Source: Methylopila sp. Yamaguchi (GTDB taxonomy: Bacteria > Pseudomonadota > Alphaproteobacteria > Rhizobiales > Methylopilaceae). Taken from it: 64,000 nt of DNA. Positions 25,655 through 34,589 of this stretch are shown here, piece after piece. The DNA is taken from positions 37,089 through 101,088 of the forward strand of contig NZ_BAUX01000016.1 in assembly GCF_002897035.1 (NCBI RefSeq), given 5' to 3'. Numbering within the stretch: position 1 is the first letter of the stretch; the number at the start of each line of letters is the position of its first letter. Under the pieces are notes generated by a model that saw only the letters and a list, made by a program, of their open reading frames with translations, was not told the origin of the DNA and ran no database searches. A program made the position numbers and the translations under genes.

Positions 25655-27564
25655 GCCTCGTCCTCCGGCGCGCCCTTCGGCCAGAACCAGCCAACGAGGG
25701 CGACGGCGATGGGGAGGGAGCCCCAGACCACGGCCCAGGGCGAGAAAATCGAGCCAATCAGCATGACGGTCGTGGCGACCGCGGCGAGAAACGGCCAGAT
25801 CGACGCGCCAGCCGATGACTCCCGCGCCTCCGGCTCCGCTCGCTGGACGCTCGTCACCAGAAGCTCCCGGCGGTCGACCCTGAGGCCAGTCGCAACCGGC
25901 AGCGTCTCGGGATCGTCCCACAGCGGGTTTGCGCTCGTGACCACGGGGATCCCGTCGAAGTTGTAGGAGGGAGGCGGCGAGGTCGTCGCCCATTCCAGCG
26001 TCGGCGCGTTCCACGGGTTGTCTCCGGCCGGCGCTCCGCGTACCGCGCTGCGGACCACGTCCACGAAGAACAACAGGAAGCCTGCGAACAGGATGATTGA
26101 GGCCAAGCTGACGAACAGGTTCAGACCGCCCCACGGCAACTCGGGCTGATAGGCGTAGATCCGCCGCGGCATGCCCTGCAGGCCAAGCACGTGCATCGGG
26201 AAGAAGGTCAGATTGAACCCGACGAAGACGAGGGCCGCGACCCAGGCGCCGAGGCGGTCGCTCATCATTCGGCCGGTCATCTTCGGGAACCAGTAGTAGA
26301 TGGCCCCCATCAGCGGGAACACCGCGCCGCCGACCAGTACATAATGGAAATGCGCGACGACGAAGTAGGTGTCGTGAACTTGGGAATCGAGCGGCACGGA
26401 CGCCACCATGACGCCCGTGAGCCCGCCGATCGTGAAGGTTACGACGAACGCCGCCACGAACAGCAGCGGCGGCCGCCAGACCGGCCGCCCAAGCCAGAGC
26501 GTGGCGATGAAGCAGAAGATCTGGACGCCGGCCGGCACGGCGATCGCCATGCTCGACGCGGTGAAGAAGCTTTCGCCGACGCGCGGCAGCCCGGTCGTGA
26601 ACATGTGGTGCGCCCACAGCCCGAACGACAGCACGCCGATCGTGATCAGCGACATGACAAGCGGCAGATAGCCGAACACAGGACGGCGCGCGAAGGTCGA
26701 CAGCATCGTCGAGACCATGCCGACTGCCGGCAGGAAGATGATGTAGACCTCCGGATGCCCGAAGAACCAGAACAAGTGCTGGAACAACAGGACGTCGCCG
26801 CCTTCCGCCGGGTTGAAGAAATGGGTTCCGACCAAGCGGTCGAGGATCAGCGCGGAGCTTGCGATCATGATCGCCGGCATCGCCACGATCACGAGGAATG
26901 ACGTGACCAGCATCGCCCAGACGAACAGCGGAATGCGGTCGAGCGTCATGCCCGGCGCGCGCTGCTTGAACACGGTCACCACGATCTCGACCGCGACCGC
27001 CAGCGCGGCGAGCTCGGTGAAGGTGATCATCTGCGCCCAGATGTCGGCGCGCTTGCCGTAGCCGTATTGCGGGCCCGACAGGGGAACATAGCCGAACCAG
27101 CCCACGTCCGGGCCGAAGTCGAGCAGGAAGGCGATCCAGAGCAGCGCGCCGCCGGCGACATAGATCCAGTAGGAGAAGGCGTTGAGGCGAGGGAAGGCGA
27201 TGTTGCGCGTGCCGATCATCAGCGGCACGAGGTAGACGCCCATCGCTTCCATCACCGGCACGGCGAACAGGAACATCATGTTCGCGCCATGGACGGTGAA
27301 GACCTGATTGTAGACGTCCGGGCCAAGCAGCCGGCCTTCCGGGGTCGCCAGCTGGATGCGGATCAAGGCCGCCAATACGCCGCCCAGCGCGAGGAACACG
27401 AAGGCGGTGGCGATGTAGCGCCGCCCGATGATCTTGTGATCGACGACCGAGAGCGCTCCCAGGATCCCGCGCGGGGGGTCCCAGATCCGCCTCAGCCGGC
27501 GCTCCCGCTCCTCGGGCGGGAGATCGCGGCCTCTGGGATGGCGAACGCCCTCCGTCCCGTTCAT
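25651..27564 (-). CDS. ctaD: Cytochrome c oxidase subunit I with C-terminal extension
   Basis: 637 residues. Low-spin heme ligand in HGANMMF (His 92), the CuB/Tyr motif FFGHPEVYIIFLPA, the His pair in WAHHMFTTG and heme ligands in VHDTYFVVAHFHYVL define an A-type oxidase that reduces oxygen and pumps protons. Beyond the 12-helix core, residues about 545-637 add a soluble linker and two more helices (IWPFLAAVATTVMLIGSIF), like fused subunit IV segments of caa3-type enzymes. Overlaps ctaC upstream and ctaE downstream by ATGA junctions. Confidence 0.95.
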   Translation of the reverse strand: MNGTEGVRHPRGRDLPPEERERRLRRIWDPPRGILGALSVVDHKIIGRRYIATAFVFLALGGVLAALIRIQLATPEGRLLGPDVYNQVFTVHGANMMFLFAVPVMEAMGVYLVPLMIGTRNIAFPRLNAFSYWIYVAGGALLWIAFLLDFGPDVGWFGYVPLSGPQYGYGKRADIWAQMITFTELAALAVAVEIVVTVFKQRAPGMTLDRIPLFVWAMLVTSFLVIVAMPAIMIASSALILDRLVGTHFFNPAEGGDVLLFQHLFWFFGHPEVYIIFLPAVGMVSTMLSTFARRPVFGYLPLVMSLITIGVLSFGLWAHHMFTTGLPRVGESFFTASSMAIAVPAGVQIFCFIATLWLGRPVWRPPLLFVAAFVVTFTIGGLTGVMVASVPLDSQVHDTYFVVAHFHYVLVGGAVFPLMGAIYYWFPKMTGRMMSDRLGAWVAALVFVGFNLTFFPMHVLGLQGMPRRIYAYQPELPWGGLNLFVSLASIILFAGFLLFFVDVVRSAVRGAPAGDNPWNAPTLEWATTSPPPSYNFDGIPVVTSANPLWDDPETLPVATGLRVDRRELLVTSVQRAEPEARESSAGASIWPFLAAVATTVMLIGSIFSPWAVVWGSLPIAVALVGWFWPKGAPEDEA

Positions 27565-28544
27565 TTCAACGCCGTCATATAGGCTGACAGCGCGCGCAGC
27601 TCCGCGGGCTCGAGAGCTATGGCCGGCATATTGGCGCCCGGCTTAATGGTCTGGGGATCCACGATCCAGGCGGCGAAGGCGCCGCGGGTGGCGGGCAACA
27701 CGTCGGCGGCGATGCTGCGCCGGCTGGCGACATGAGTGAGGTCGGGACCCACCTTCGCAGACGCCGCCGTGCCGCGGATGGCGTGGCACGAGCTGCAGGC
27801 CTTGGCCTGGAACAGCGCGGCGCCGGCCTGCGCCTCAGGCTCCGTCGGCGCCGCCGCGACCGCGGCCTGCGCGCGGGCCCAGGCGTCGAACGCCGCGGGC
27901 GGCTCGGCGACCACGATCAAGCCCATGTGGGCGTGCTGCAGCCCGCAGAACTCGGCGCACTGGCCGCGGTAGACGCCTTCCTTGGTCACGGTGATCGTGA
28001 CGGCGTTGTCGCGGCCGGGAATGAGGTCGAGCTTGCCCTGAAGTTGCGGGACCCAGAACGAGTGGATGACGTCGGCGGCCGACAGCTCCATTCGCACTGG
28101 CCGCCCGACCGGCAGGTGGATTTCGTTGGCGGTCACGACTCCTTCCGCCGGATAGGTCGCCTCCCACCACCACTGATAGCCCCTCAGCTTGATCACCAAC
28201 CCGCCTCCGTCTGTCGCGAGCGAGCGCGTTGCGAGAAAGCTCGCGATCGTTAGGCCGGCGACGATCAGCACCGTCGCAACAACCGCCGCGCCGACCGCCA
28301 GCGCCGGCGTGCGAGAGCCGGCGGCGGTCGCCTCCGACGCCGTCGAGCGATTCCGAAGCAGGGCTAAGGTCAGCGACGCCATCACCGCCAGCCACACGAC
28401 CGAGCAGACGACGACGAACAGCCAAAACAGCTCGTGTAGGCTCTCGGCCTGCGGACTCTGCGGATCGAGCGCCGACTGGATGGGCGAACAGGCCGCACAG
28501 CTCGCGGCCGCAAGGACGAGCGAGACGAGACGGCGCGCGCTCAT
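27561..28544 (-). CDS. ctaC: Cytochrome c oxidase subunit II with fused cytochrome c domain (caa3 type)
   Basis: 327 residues. A lipoprotein-like signal (Cys 16 or 19) is followed by two transmembrane helices (about 38-62, 82-105), the aromatic patch RGYQWWWEA (121-129), CuA ligands H161 and C196-E198-C200-H204-M207, and a C-terminal cytochrome c domain with CSSCH (250-254). The fusion identifies a caa3-type oxidase. Translationally coupled to the upstream cytochrome gene and to ctaD. Confidence 0.94.
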   Translation of the reverse strand: MSARRLVSLVLAAASCAACSPIQSALDPQSPQAESLHELFWLFVVVCSVVWLAVMASLTLALLRNRSTASEATAAGSRTPALAVGAAVVATVLIVAGLTIASFLATRSLATDGGGLVIKLRGYQWWWEATYPAEGVVTANEIHLPVGRPVRMELSAADVIHSFWVPQLQGKLDLIPGRDNAVTITVTKEGVYRGQCAEFCGLQHAHMGLIVVAEPPAAFDAWARAQAAVAAAPTEPEAQAGAALFQAKACSSCHAIRGTAASAKVGPDLTHVASRRSIAADVLPATRGAFAAWIVDPQTIKPGANMPAIALEPAELRALSAYMTALK

Positions 28545-29101
28545 CGCGCCGGCGGCTCAAGAGGCGCTTGGGTCGCGGGCGCACGGTTCTCGGCAGGCCG
28601 CGTCTGCGGGGCGTCGTCACGGCCTGGCGCCGCCGTCTTCGCGGAATAGGAGGCGAGCGTCTGCACGTAGCCCGCGAGTTGCCAGATCGAGTCGGGCGGG
28701 AGCTTCTGGCGGTACGGCGGCATGCCACGGGGCCGGCCGTCGCGGATGGTGGCGTAGAGGCTGGGAAGGTCGGCCCCATAGGCCCACCAGCCGTCGATGA
28801 GCGAGGGTCCGACGCCCCCGGATCCGTCGCCATGGCAGCCGGCGCAGTTCATCGCCGCGTACAGCCGCTTGCCCTGCGCGATCTCGTAGGCGTTGGTCTC
28901 ATACGGCTTGCCGAGGGCCACATGGGCCAAGGGCTCGGCGCCGCCGACGCCGCCCGGTAGTAGCGCAGCCTCGTCCAGCGCCGCCACGACCGGTGGATCG
29001 CGCCGCATGACGCGCTCCTCGCGCTCGCAGGCGGACAGGGCCAGCCCAGCCAGCGCCGCCGCCAAGACACGCCCGCTTCGGTCCAGCCTTTGCTCCTCCA
29101 T
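28541..29101 (-). CDS. Lipoprotein cytochrome c, first gene of the oxidase operon
   Basis: 186 residues. Lipobox LSAC (Cys 25) and a heme motif CAGCH (86-90) with axial Met in GRPRGMPPY. The C-terminal 30 residues are proline-rich and disordered. It probably acts as a membrane-tethered electron donor or subunit of the caa3 oxidase. It starts the seven-gene minus-strand operon (29101 to 23460), in which all junctions overlap. The promoter is the symmetrical element at 29136-29162. Confidence 0.88.
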   Translation of the reverse strand: MEEQRLDRSGRVLAAALAGLALSACEREERVMRRDPPVVAALDEAALLPGGVGGAEPLAHVALGKPYETNAYEIAQGKRLYAAMNCAGCHGDGSGGVGPSLIDGWWAYGADLPSLYATIRDGRPRGMPPYRQKLPPDSIWQLAGYVQTLASYSAKTAAPGRDDAPQTRPAENRAPATQAPLEPPAR

Positions 29102-29135
29102 CGATCCGATCCGAGGCCCCCTTCGTCGCTCGGTC

Positions 29136-29162
29136 GGAACACTGGGGACGCCAGGATGTTCC
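29136..29162. promoter_or_regulatory. Symmetrical bidirectional EcfG-type promoter, GGAAC-N17-GTTCC
   Basis: GGAAC (29136-29140), 17 bases, GTTCC (29158-29162). Read on the plus strand it lies 30 bp before the second molybdoenzyme start; read on the minus strand it lies 34 bp before the oxidase operon. Each -35 element is the complement of the other strand's -10 region. Confidence 0.72.
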
Positions 29163-29192
29163 TCTTGAAACCAAAGTGTTGTGGAGCGCCGC

Positions 29193-31511
29193 GTGACGAA
29201 GCCTAAGATTGATCCCTACGAAGGCCCCGCTGGAGGCTGGGGCTCCGCTGGAGCGCTGGCCGAGATCATCACGCGCGAGAAGCGCGGAGCGACCGGACCC
29301 GCGATCCTCGCGAAACAGAACAAGCCGGACGGCTTCATGTGCGTGTCCTGCGCCTGGGCGAAGCCGGCGGAGCCGCTGCCGTTCGAGTATTGCGAGAACG
29401 GAGCCAAGGCGACGGCTTGGGAGCTCACGCGTCGACGGGTCGCCCGCGAATTCTTCGAGACGCACACGGTCACGGAGTTGCTGGGCTGGTCCGACTACGC
29501 CCTGGAGGAGCAGGGTCGGCTGACGGAGCCGATGCGCTACGATCCCCAGACGGACAAGTACGAGCCCGTGTCCTGGGACGATGCGATCCGCGACATCGGC
29601 GCCGATCTAGCGTCCTTCGCCCCCGCCTCGGTGGTCTTCTACGCTTCCGGACGGGCGGCGCTGGAGACGTCCTACATGTACGCCCTGCTCGCGCGGCTTT
29701 ACGGCACCAACAATCTGCCGGACAGTTCGAACATGTGCCACGAGTCGACCTCCGTGGCCCTCCCGCAGTCGATCGGAGTGCCGGTCGGCACGACGACGCT
29801 CGCGGACTTCGAGCATGTCGATCTGATCATGTTCTTTGGCCAGAACGTCGGTTCGAACTCCCCGCGCATGCTGCACCAGTTGCAGGAAGCGCGGCGCCGC
29901 GGAGCGGAGATCATCACGTTCAACCCGCTGCGCGAACGGGGATTGGAGCGTTTCACGAACCCGCAGAGTCCGGTCGAGATGCTGACGGGCGCCGAGACGA
30001 CGATCTCGACGCAGTACCACCAGGTGAAGGCGGGGGGCGATCTCGCGGCGCTCGCCGGGATCTGCAAGGCGTTGCTCGAACAGGACGATGCGGCCGTTTC
30101 CGCCGGCCGCGGCAGCATGCTCGACCTCGCCTTCATCGCCGAGCACACCCACGGGTTCGAGTCGTTCGTGACGTTCTGCCGTCACCAGACTTGGGACGCG
30201 ATCGAGCGCCGCTCCGGACTCAAGCGCGATCATCTGCAGGCCGTCGCCGAAGTCTATGCGCGGTCGCGCGCGACGATGGGCGTCTACGGCATGGGCCTCA
30301 CCCAGCACCGGCTCGGGGTCGAAACCATCCAGATGCTGGTGAACCTGCTCCTTCTCAAGGGCAACATCGGGAAGCCGGGCGCCGGCGTATGTCCGGTGCG
30401 GGGCCACTCCAACGTGCAGGGTCAACGCACGGTCGGAATCACTGAGAAACCCGAGCTGGCGCCGCTCGACAAGCTCGCCGAGCAGTACGGCTTCACCCCG
30501 CCGCGCGACAAGGGCATGACCACGGTTGAAGTCTGCGAGGCCTTGGTGGCGGAGAAGCTCGACGCCTTCATCGGCCTCGGCGGCAACTTCGCGCGGGCGG
30601 CGCCGGACAGCGGTCGCACCGAGCCCGCCTGGGGACGGGTGAAGCTTACCGTCCAGATCGCCACGAAGCTGAACCGCGGCCATCTGCTGCACGGCCAGAA
30701 GGCCTACATCCTGCCGTGCCTCGGCCGGATCGAGATCGACGAACAGGAGACGGGCCCGCAGGCGGTCTCCATGGAGGACTCGACCTCGTTCTTCCATGGC
30801 TCCCGCGGAATGGTGAAACCGGCGTCGCCGCATCTCCGCTCGGAGCCCTGGATCGTCGCGCAGCTCGCCAAGGCGACGCTGCCGCCCAACCCGCGGGTGC
30901 CCTGGGACCGGTGGACCGCCGACTACGCGACGGTCCGCGAGGCGATGGCCGAGACCTATCCGGCGCTGTTCACCGGCTTCAACGAGACGATGTTCACTCC
31001 GGGCGGCGTCGAGAAGCCGCTCGCCGCGCGTGAGCGGCGCTGGGAGACCGACACCGGCAAGGCGAACTTCGCGACCCCGCCCGGCCTCGAGGCCGACCCC
31101 GACATCGCCCATGGCGACGACGTGCTCACGCTCATCACCATTCGCTCGAACGACCAGTTCAACACGACGGTCTATGGCTACAACGACCGCTTCCGAGGCG
31201 TCAGCGGCACCCGGCGCGTGCTCTTCATGAACCCGGCGGACATCGCGCGGCTCGGGTTCTCCGACGGCGACTTCGTCGAGGCGACCACCTGCGCCGACGA
31301 TGGTCCCGCGCGTACGGCGGAGGGCCTGCGGGTGGTCGCCTACAGCGTGCCCGAGGGATGTTGCGCCGGCTACTATCCGGAGCTGAACGTGCTGCTGCCG
31401 ATCTGGCACCACGACGCCCAGGCCAAGACCCCCGCGGCCAAGGCGATCCCTGTCCGGCTCGCGCCGTCGCAGCCCTGCGAAGGCGACCCCGCCGCAGAAG
31501 GGGAGCTCTGA
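29193..31511 (+). CDS. FdhF/YdeP-family molybdopterin oxidoreductase (copy 2)
   Basis: 772 residues from GTG 29193 (GGAG upstream; GTG 29181 is a less likely alternative). Same architecture as copy 1: YEGPAGGWGSAGALAEI, FMCVSCAW (Cys 50, 53), YCENGAKA (Cys 67), and SSNMCHESTS with Cys182-His183 at the molybdenum-ligand position. C-terminal NQFNTTVYGYNDRFRGVSG is the dinucleotide-binding domain. It is clearly paralogous but diverged, so specificities may differ. Substrate unknown. Confidence 0.9.
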   Translation: MTKPKIDPYEGPAGGWGSAGALAEIITREKRGATGPAILAKQNKPDGFMCVSCAWAKPAEPLPFEYCENGAKATAWELTRRRVAREFFETHTVTELLGWSDYALEEQGRLTEPMRYDPQTDKYEPVSWDDAIRDIGADLASFAPASVVFYASGRAALETSYMYALLARLYGTNNLPDSSNMCHESTSVALPQSIGVPVGTTTLADFEHVDLIMFFGQNVGSNSPRMLHQLQEARRRGAEIITFNPLRERGLERFTNPQSPVEMLTGAETTISTQYHQVKAGGDLAALAGICKALLEQDDAAVSAGRGSMLDLAFIAEHTHGFESFVTFCRHQTWDAIERRSGLKRDHLQAVAEVYARSRATMGVYGMGLTQHRLGVETIQMLVNLLLLKGNIGKPGAGVCPVRGHSNVQGQRTVGITEKPELAPLDKLAEQYGFTPPRDKGMTTVEVCEALVAEKLDAFIGLGGNFARAAPDSGRTEPAWGRVKLTVQIATKLNRGHLLHGQKAYILPCLGRIEIDEQETGPQAVSMEDSTSFFHGSRGMVKPASPHLRSEPWIVAQLAKATLPPNPRVPWDRWTADYATVREAMAETYPALFTGFNETMFTPGGVEKPLAARERRWETDTGKANFATPPGLEADPDIAHGDDVLTLITIRSNDQFNTTVYGYNDRFRGVSGTRRVLFMNPADIARLGFSDGDFVEATTCADDGPARTAEGLRVVAYSVPEGCCAGYYPELNVLLPIWHHDAQAKTPAAKAIPVRLAPSQPCEGDPAAEGEL

Positions 31512-31540
31512 CCGGCTCGCCCGCACGCGAACCCCCAGCC

Positions 31541-31566
31541 GGAACATATGCGTTGGCCCCGGCTTC
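31541..31566 (+). promoter_or_regulatory. EcfG-type promoter for the ferritin-like gene
   Basis: GGAAC (31541-31545), 17 bases, then CTTC, 29 bp before the ATG at 31595. Confidence 0.7.
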
Positions 31567-31594
31567 TATCGGGGTCAACACGCAGGAGAGCTTC

Positions 31595-32053
31595 ATGGCC
31601 ACGACCGTAGGGACCGAATCTTCGATCAACGACCTGGTGACCGATCTGATCTATCTCGAGCACGACGCGATCGCGGCCTACGACGCCACCGTCGAGCGGC
31701 TGGAGGACGCCGAGGCCAAGAGGCAGATCTCCGCCTTTCGGGCCGACCATCAGCAGCATCTCTCCGTCCTGTATGAGATGGCGCGCGAACTGGGCGCCGA
31801 CGCTCCGCAGGGGGGCGACATGAAGAAAATGCTCACGACCGGCAAGGTCGCGATCGCCGACATGCTGGGCGGCGACTCCGCCATCTTGAAGGCGATGACG
31901 ACCAATGAGGACGACACCGTCACGGCGTACGAGCGCGCAAGCCAGCACGAGGACGCCATCAGCCGCTCCAAGGCGTTCTTCGCCAAGGCGCTGGAAGACG
32001 AGCGCCGCCACCGGTCTTGGATGGAATCGAGGGCCCATTCGAACGCCGCCTGA
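31595..32053 (+). CDS. PA2169-type four-helix-bundle ferritin-like protein (DUF2383)
   Basis: 152 residues with an AGGAG ribosome site. Two tandem helix pairs carry metal-ligand-like residues (YLEHDAIAAYDATVERL; RADHQQHLSVL; EDDTVTAYERASQHEDA; ALEDERRHRSWME), typical of the DUF2383/PA2169 group. The role is probably iron or oxidative-stress related, but not established. It is followed 18 bp later by an HD hydrolase gene in the same transcript. Confidence 0.88.
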   Translation: MATTVGTESSINDLVTDLIYLEHDAIAAYDATVERLEDAEAKRQISAFRADHQQHLSVLYEMARELGADAPQGGDMKKMLTTGKVAIADMLGGDSAILKAMTTNEDDTVTAYERASQHEDAISRSKAFFAKALEDERRHRSWMESRAHSNAA

Positions 32054-32071
32054 CGGCTTAGGGAGATCGCA

Positions 32072-32506
32072 GTGAGCACCCTCGAACGGGCGCTCGAGAT
32101 CGCGCTCGACGCTCATGCCGGGCAGATCGATGAGGGCGGCGCGCCCTATGTGACGCACCCGATCCGGATGATGGCGTCGATTCCCGACGGCGCGGCCCAG
32201 ATCGTCGCTCTTCTCCATGACGTCGTGGAGAAGAGCGATTGGACCCTCGCACGGCTGGAGGACGAAGGCTTCTCGGATGTCGTTCTGTCCGGCGTGGAGG
32301 CGCTTACCCGCCGCGCCGGCGAAAGCGAGGGCGATTTCGTCGAGCGCGCCAAGTCCGACGCGCTTGCGCGCATCGTCAAGCGTGCTGACCTGCAGGATAA
32401 GATCGCCCGCGTAGAGGGTTTCGCGGCTTCTGACGCCGGGGAGAAGCTGTCGCGCTATCGCTGGTCGTTGGCGGAACTTGAGCGCGAAGACGTCCTCGGG
32501 GGCTAG
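32072..32506 (+). CDS. Small HD-domain phosphohydrolase (MESH1/RelA-hydrolase-like)
   Basis: 144 residues, GTG start with GGGAG. AHAGQIDEGGAPYVTHPIRM and VALLHDVVEKSDWT give the HD-type metal site (His and HD pair) of the ppGpp-hydrolase domain found in SpoT and MESH1; a later KRADLQDKIAR block supplies the last Asp. It may hydrolyse (p)ppGpp or NADPH-type substrates; there is no synthetase domain. Placement in a stress transcript fits alarmone control, but this is inference. Confidence 0.82.
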   Translation: MSTLERALEIALDAHAGQIDEGGAPYVTHPIRMMASIPDGAAQIVALLHDVVEKSDWTLARLEDEGFSDVVLSGVEALTRRAGESEGDFVERAKSDALARIVKRADLQDKIARVEGFAASDAGEKLSRYRWSLAELEREDVLGG

Positions 32507-32545
32507 TCTCCGTCCCGACCTACCGTTGATCCGTGTGCAACTGGT

Positions 32546-33574
32546 TCAGGATGCGCGCTGCAGGCCCTCGGTGGACGCCGGTCGACGGCCATAGATTTGA
32601 TCGATTGCGGCCGCGACGGGAATGAGGCTTTCGACCTCCGGGTCGAAGCCGCCCCCCGCAGCCAGCGTCCGGGCGAAGGCCTGCGCCGCGCCGACGTTCC
32701 AAGCGTCCGGAGGCGTCGCGAGCGTGGTCCGGGCCGTGCCGTCAAACCGTTCGGCGGCGAAGTCGTAGAACGAGCCGGCGACGTTCCGCAGCTCCGCGCC
32801 GCCGCGGTCGCCGAAGAACGAGGCCGAGATCACCGCGTCCTGGCCGGCGTGCAGACGCCACGAGCAGGTCAGCCGGACCACTGCGCCGGACGCGAGCGTC
32901 AGCACGGCCGACGCGTAGTCCTCTGTCCGATCAAGGGGCGGATGCATCGCCGCGCCGCCGGCGAACAGATGGGCTTCGACGCTCGCGACTTTGTCCTCGC
33001 CTAACGTCCATAGCGCCAGGTCAATCAGGTGGACGCCAAGGTCCGCCACGCAGCCGCCGCCCGACAGCGCGCGATCGTAGAACCATGGCTTGTCCGGGCC
33101 GTAGGCGTTGTGGAACACGAGATCGGCCGCGAAGACCCGGCCAAGGCCGCCCTCCTGGATCAAGCTGCGGATACGGCGGGCGCCGTCCGCGTGACGATAG
33201 GAGAGGTCGACGCCTAGCAGGCGGTCCGCTCTGCGAGCAGCGGCAACCACCGCTCGCACCTCCTCCTCGTTTCGTCCCAGCGGCTTCTGGCAGAACACGG
33301 CGACGCCAGCCCTCAGCGCGCGGATCGATTCTTCGGCATGAGCGGCGCTCGGGGTGGCGATCACGACCGCGTCGAGCTCGCGCTCGAGAAGGTCCTTGAG
33401 AGACCGCGCCCGCGCCGCTTCCGGCGCCGCCTCCGCCGCCGCCGCAGCGGCGTCGTCGGACGGGTCGACGAACGCCGCGACCTCAACGGCGCCGGTGGCA
33501 GCCATCGCCTCCATCCGGTGGCGGCCGATCCAGCCGACGCCGAGGAAGCCGACCCGGGGCCGGCCGCCGCTCAT
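32546..33574 (-). CDS. Gfo/Idh/MocA-family oxidoreductase
   Basis: 342 residues from the ATG at 33574, which overlaps the upstream gene's stop (ATGA); an ATG at 33580 is also in frame. GFLGVGWIGRHR is the nucleotide-binding loop, FCQKPLGRN supplies the conserved EKP-like (here QKP) motif, and GGCVADLGVHLIDLALW the catalytic Asp/His block. The Glu-to-Gln change in EKP is unusual. Family members oxidise or reduce sugars, inositols or sugar nucleotides with NAD(P). It is the last gene of the minus-strand sugar operon. Confidence 0.88.
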   Translation of the reverse strand: MSGGRPRVGFLGVGWIGRHRMEAMAATGAVEVAAFVDPSDDAAAAAAEAAPEAARARSLKDLLERELDAVVIATPSAAHAEESIRALRAGVAVFCQKPLGRNEEEVRAVVAAARRADRLLGVDLSYRHADGARRIRSLIQEGGLGRVFAADLVFHNAYGPDKPWFYDRALSGGGCVADLGVHLIDLALWTLGEDKVASVEAHLFAGGAAMHPPLDRTEDYASAVLTLASGAVVRLTCSWRLHAGQDAVISASFFGDRGGAELRNVAGSFYDFAAERFDGTARTTLATPPDAWNVGAAQAFARTLAAGGGFDPEVESLIPVAAAIDQIYGRRPASTEGLQRAS

Positions 33575-34557
33575 CCGCATGTGACGAACGCCTTCATGAA
33601 CCCCTCGGGCCGGTCTCGTGTGGCGGCCAACGCCGCGTCAAGACGGTCGAGCGGATAGGCGTCGGTCAGCAGCGTCGTCGGATCCAGCCGCCCGGACACC
33701 ACCGCCTCGATCGCCGCGCGCACTCCTTCCGCATAGACCGCGGGATCGCGCTCATGGGCGTTGATCACGTCGATGCCACGCCAGTTCCAAAGCTGCATGT
33801 TGATTTGCCGCGGACCGTCCTGGTGATAGCCCGCGATGATCAGCCGGCCCCGCTCCCGGGTCAGTTCCGCCGCGAGGTCCAGCGGCCAAGCCTTGCCCGT
33901 CGCCTCCACCACCCGGTCACAGAACGCGCCCCCGGTGAGGTCGCTGACGGTCCGAATGATCTCGTAATGGTCGTCGAGGACCAGCGTGTTCGCTGCGCCC
34001 ATGCGCCGGGCGACGTCGAGCGCGTAGCCGCGGCGCGACAGCGCGATCACGCGCGCGCCCGCCGCGCTCGCGAGCCGCGTCAGGATCGCGCCAAGAAAGC
34101 CGATCCCGACAATGGCGACCGTCTGGCCCGCCCCGATATCGCTGCGGCGGAAAATGTTCATGGCGCAGCCGAGCGGCTCGGCTGGAAACGGCTTGCCGTC
34201 AAGCTCCGGAGGCAAGGGGATAACCTCGTTCCGGGCGGCGATGTCGTATTCGGCGTAGGCGTTCTGCGACAATGTCGCGACCCGCTGGTTAAGCTCAAGG
34301 TCGTCCACGCCTGGACCGATGGCGTCGATCCGGCCCCAGCCCTCGTGGCCGAGTCCGCCGGGCCGAGTGGGGAACGCCATCCAGTCCGGCCCGGACCAGG
34401 GAGTGACGTTGGAGGCGCATACCCCACATCCCTCAAGCCGGATGCGCACTTGGTCCCGGCCGGGCTCGGGCCGCGGCGCACGCTGCACCTCCGACCGGCC
34501 CGGCCCGACGACGACGGCCGCCTTCATCGTCACTTCCACGGCGATGGCCTCGGCCAT
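33571..34557 (-). CDS. Zinc-type medium-chain dehydrogenase
   Basis: 328 residues, GGAGAG site before ATG 34557. Catalytic-site segments CGVCASNV and GLGHEGWG, and the Rossmann motif VGIGFLGAI. The structural-zinc cysteine cluster is missing, so it carries at most a catalytic zinc. Probably oxidises or reduces a sugar or polyol intermediate in the cluster. Overlaps the Gfo/Idh/MocA gene by ATGA; 32 bp separate it from the upstream glycosyltransferase/UXS gene. Confidence 0.86.
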   Translation of the reverse strand: MAEAIAVEVTMKAAVVVGPGRSEVQRAPRPEPGRDQVRIRLEGCGVCASNVTPWSGPDWMAFPTRPGGLGHEGWGRIDAIGPGVDDLELNQRVATLSQNAYAEYDIAARNEVIPLPPELDGKPFPAEPLGCAMNIFRRSDIGAGQTVAIVGIGFLGAILTRLASAAGARVIALSRRGYALDVARRMGAANTLVLDDHYEIIRTVSDLTGGAFCDRVVEATGKAWPLDLAAELTRERGRLIIAGYHQDGPRQINMQLWNWRGIDVINAHERDPAVYAEGVRAAIEAVVSGRLDPTTLLTDAYPLDRLDAALAATRDRPEGFMKAFVTCG

Positions 34558-34589
34558 GGCGCTCTCCTTCCGCGTCTGGACGGCGCGGT

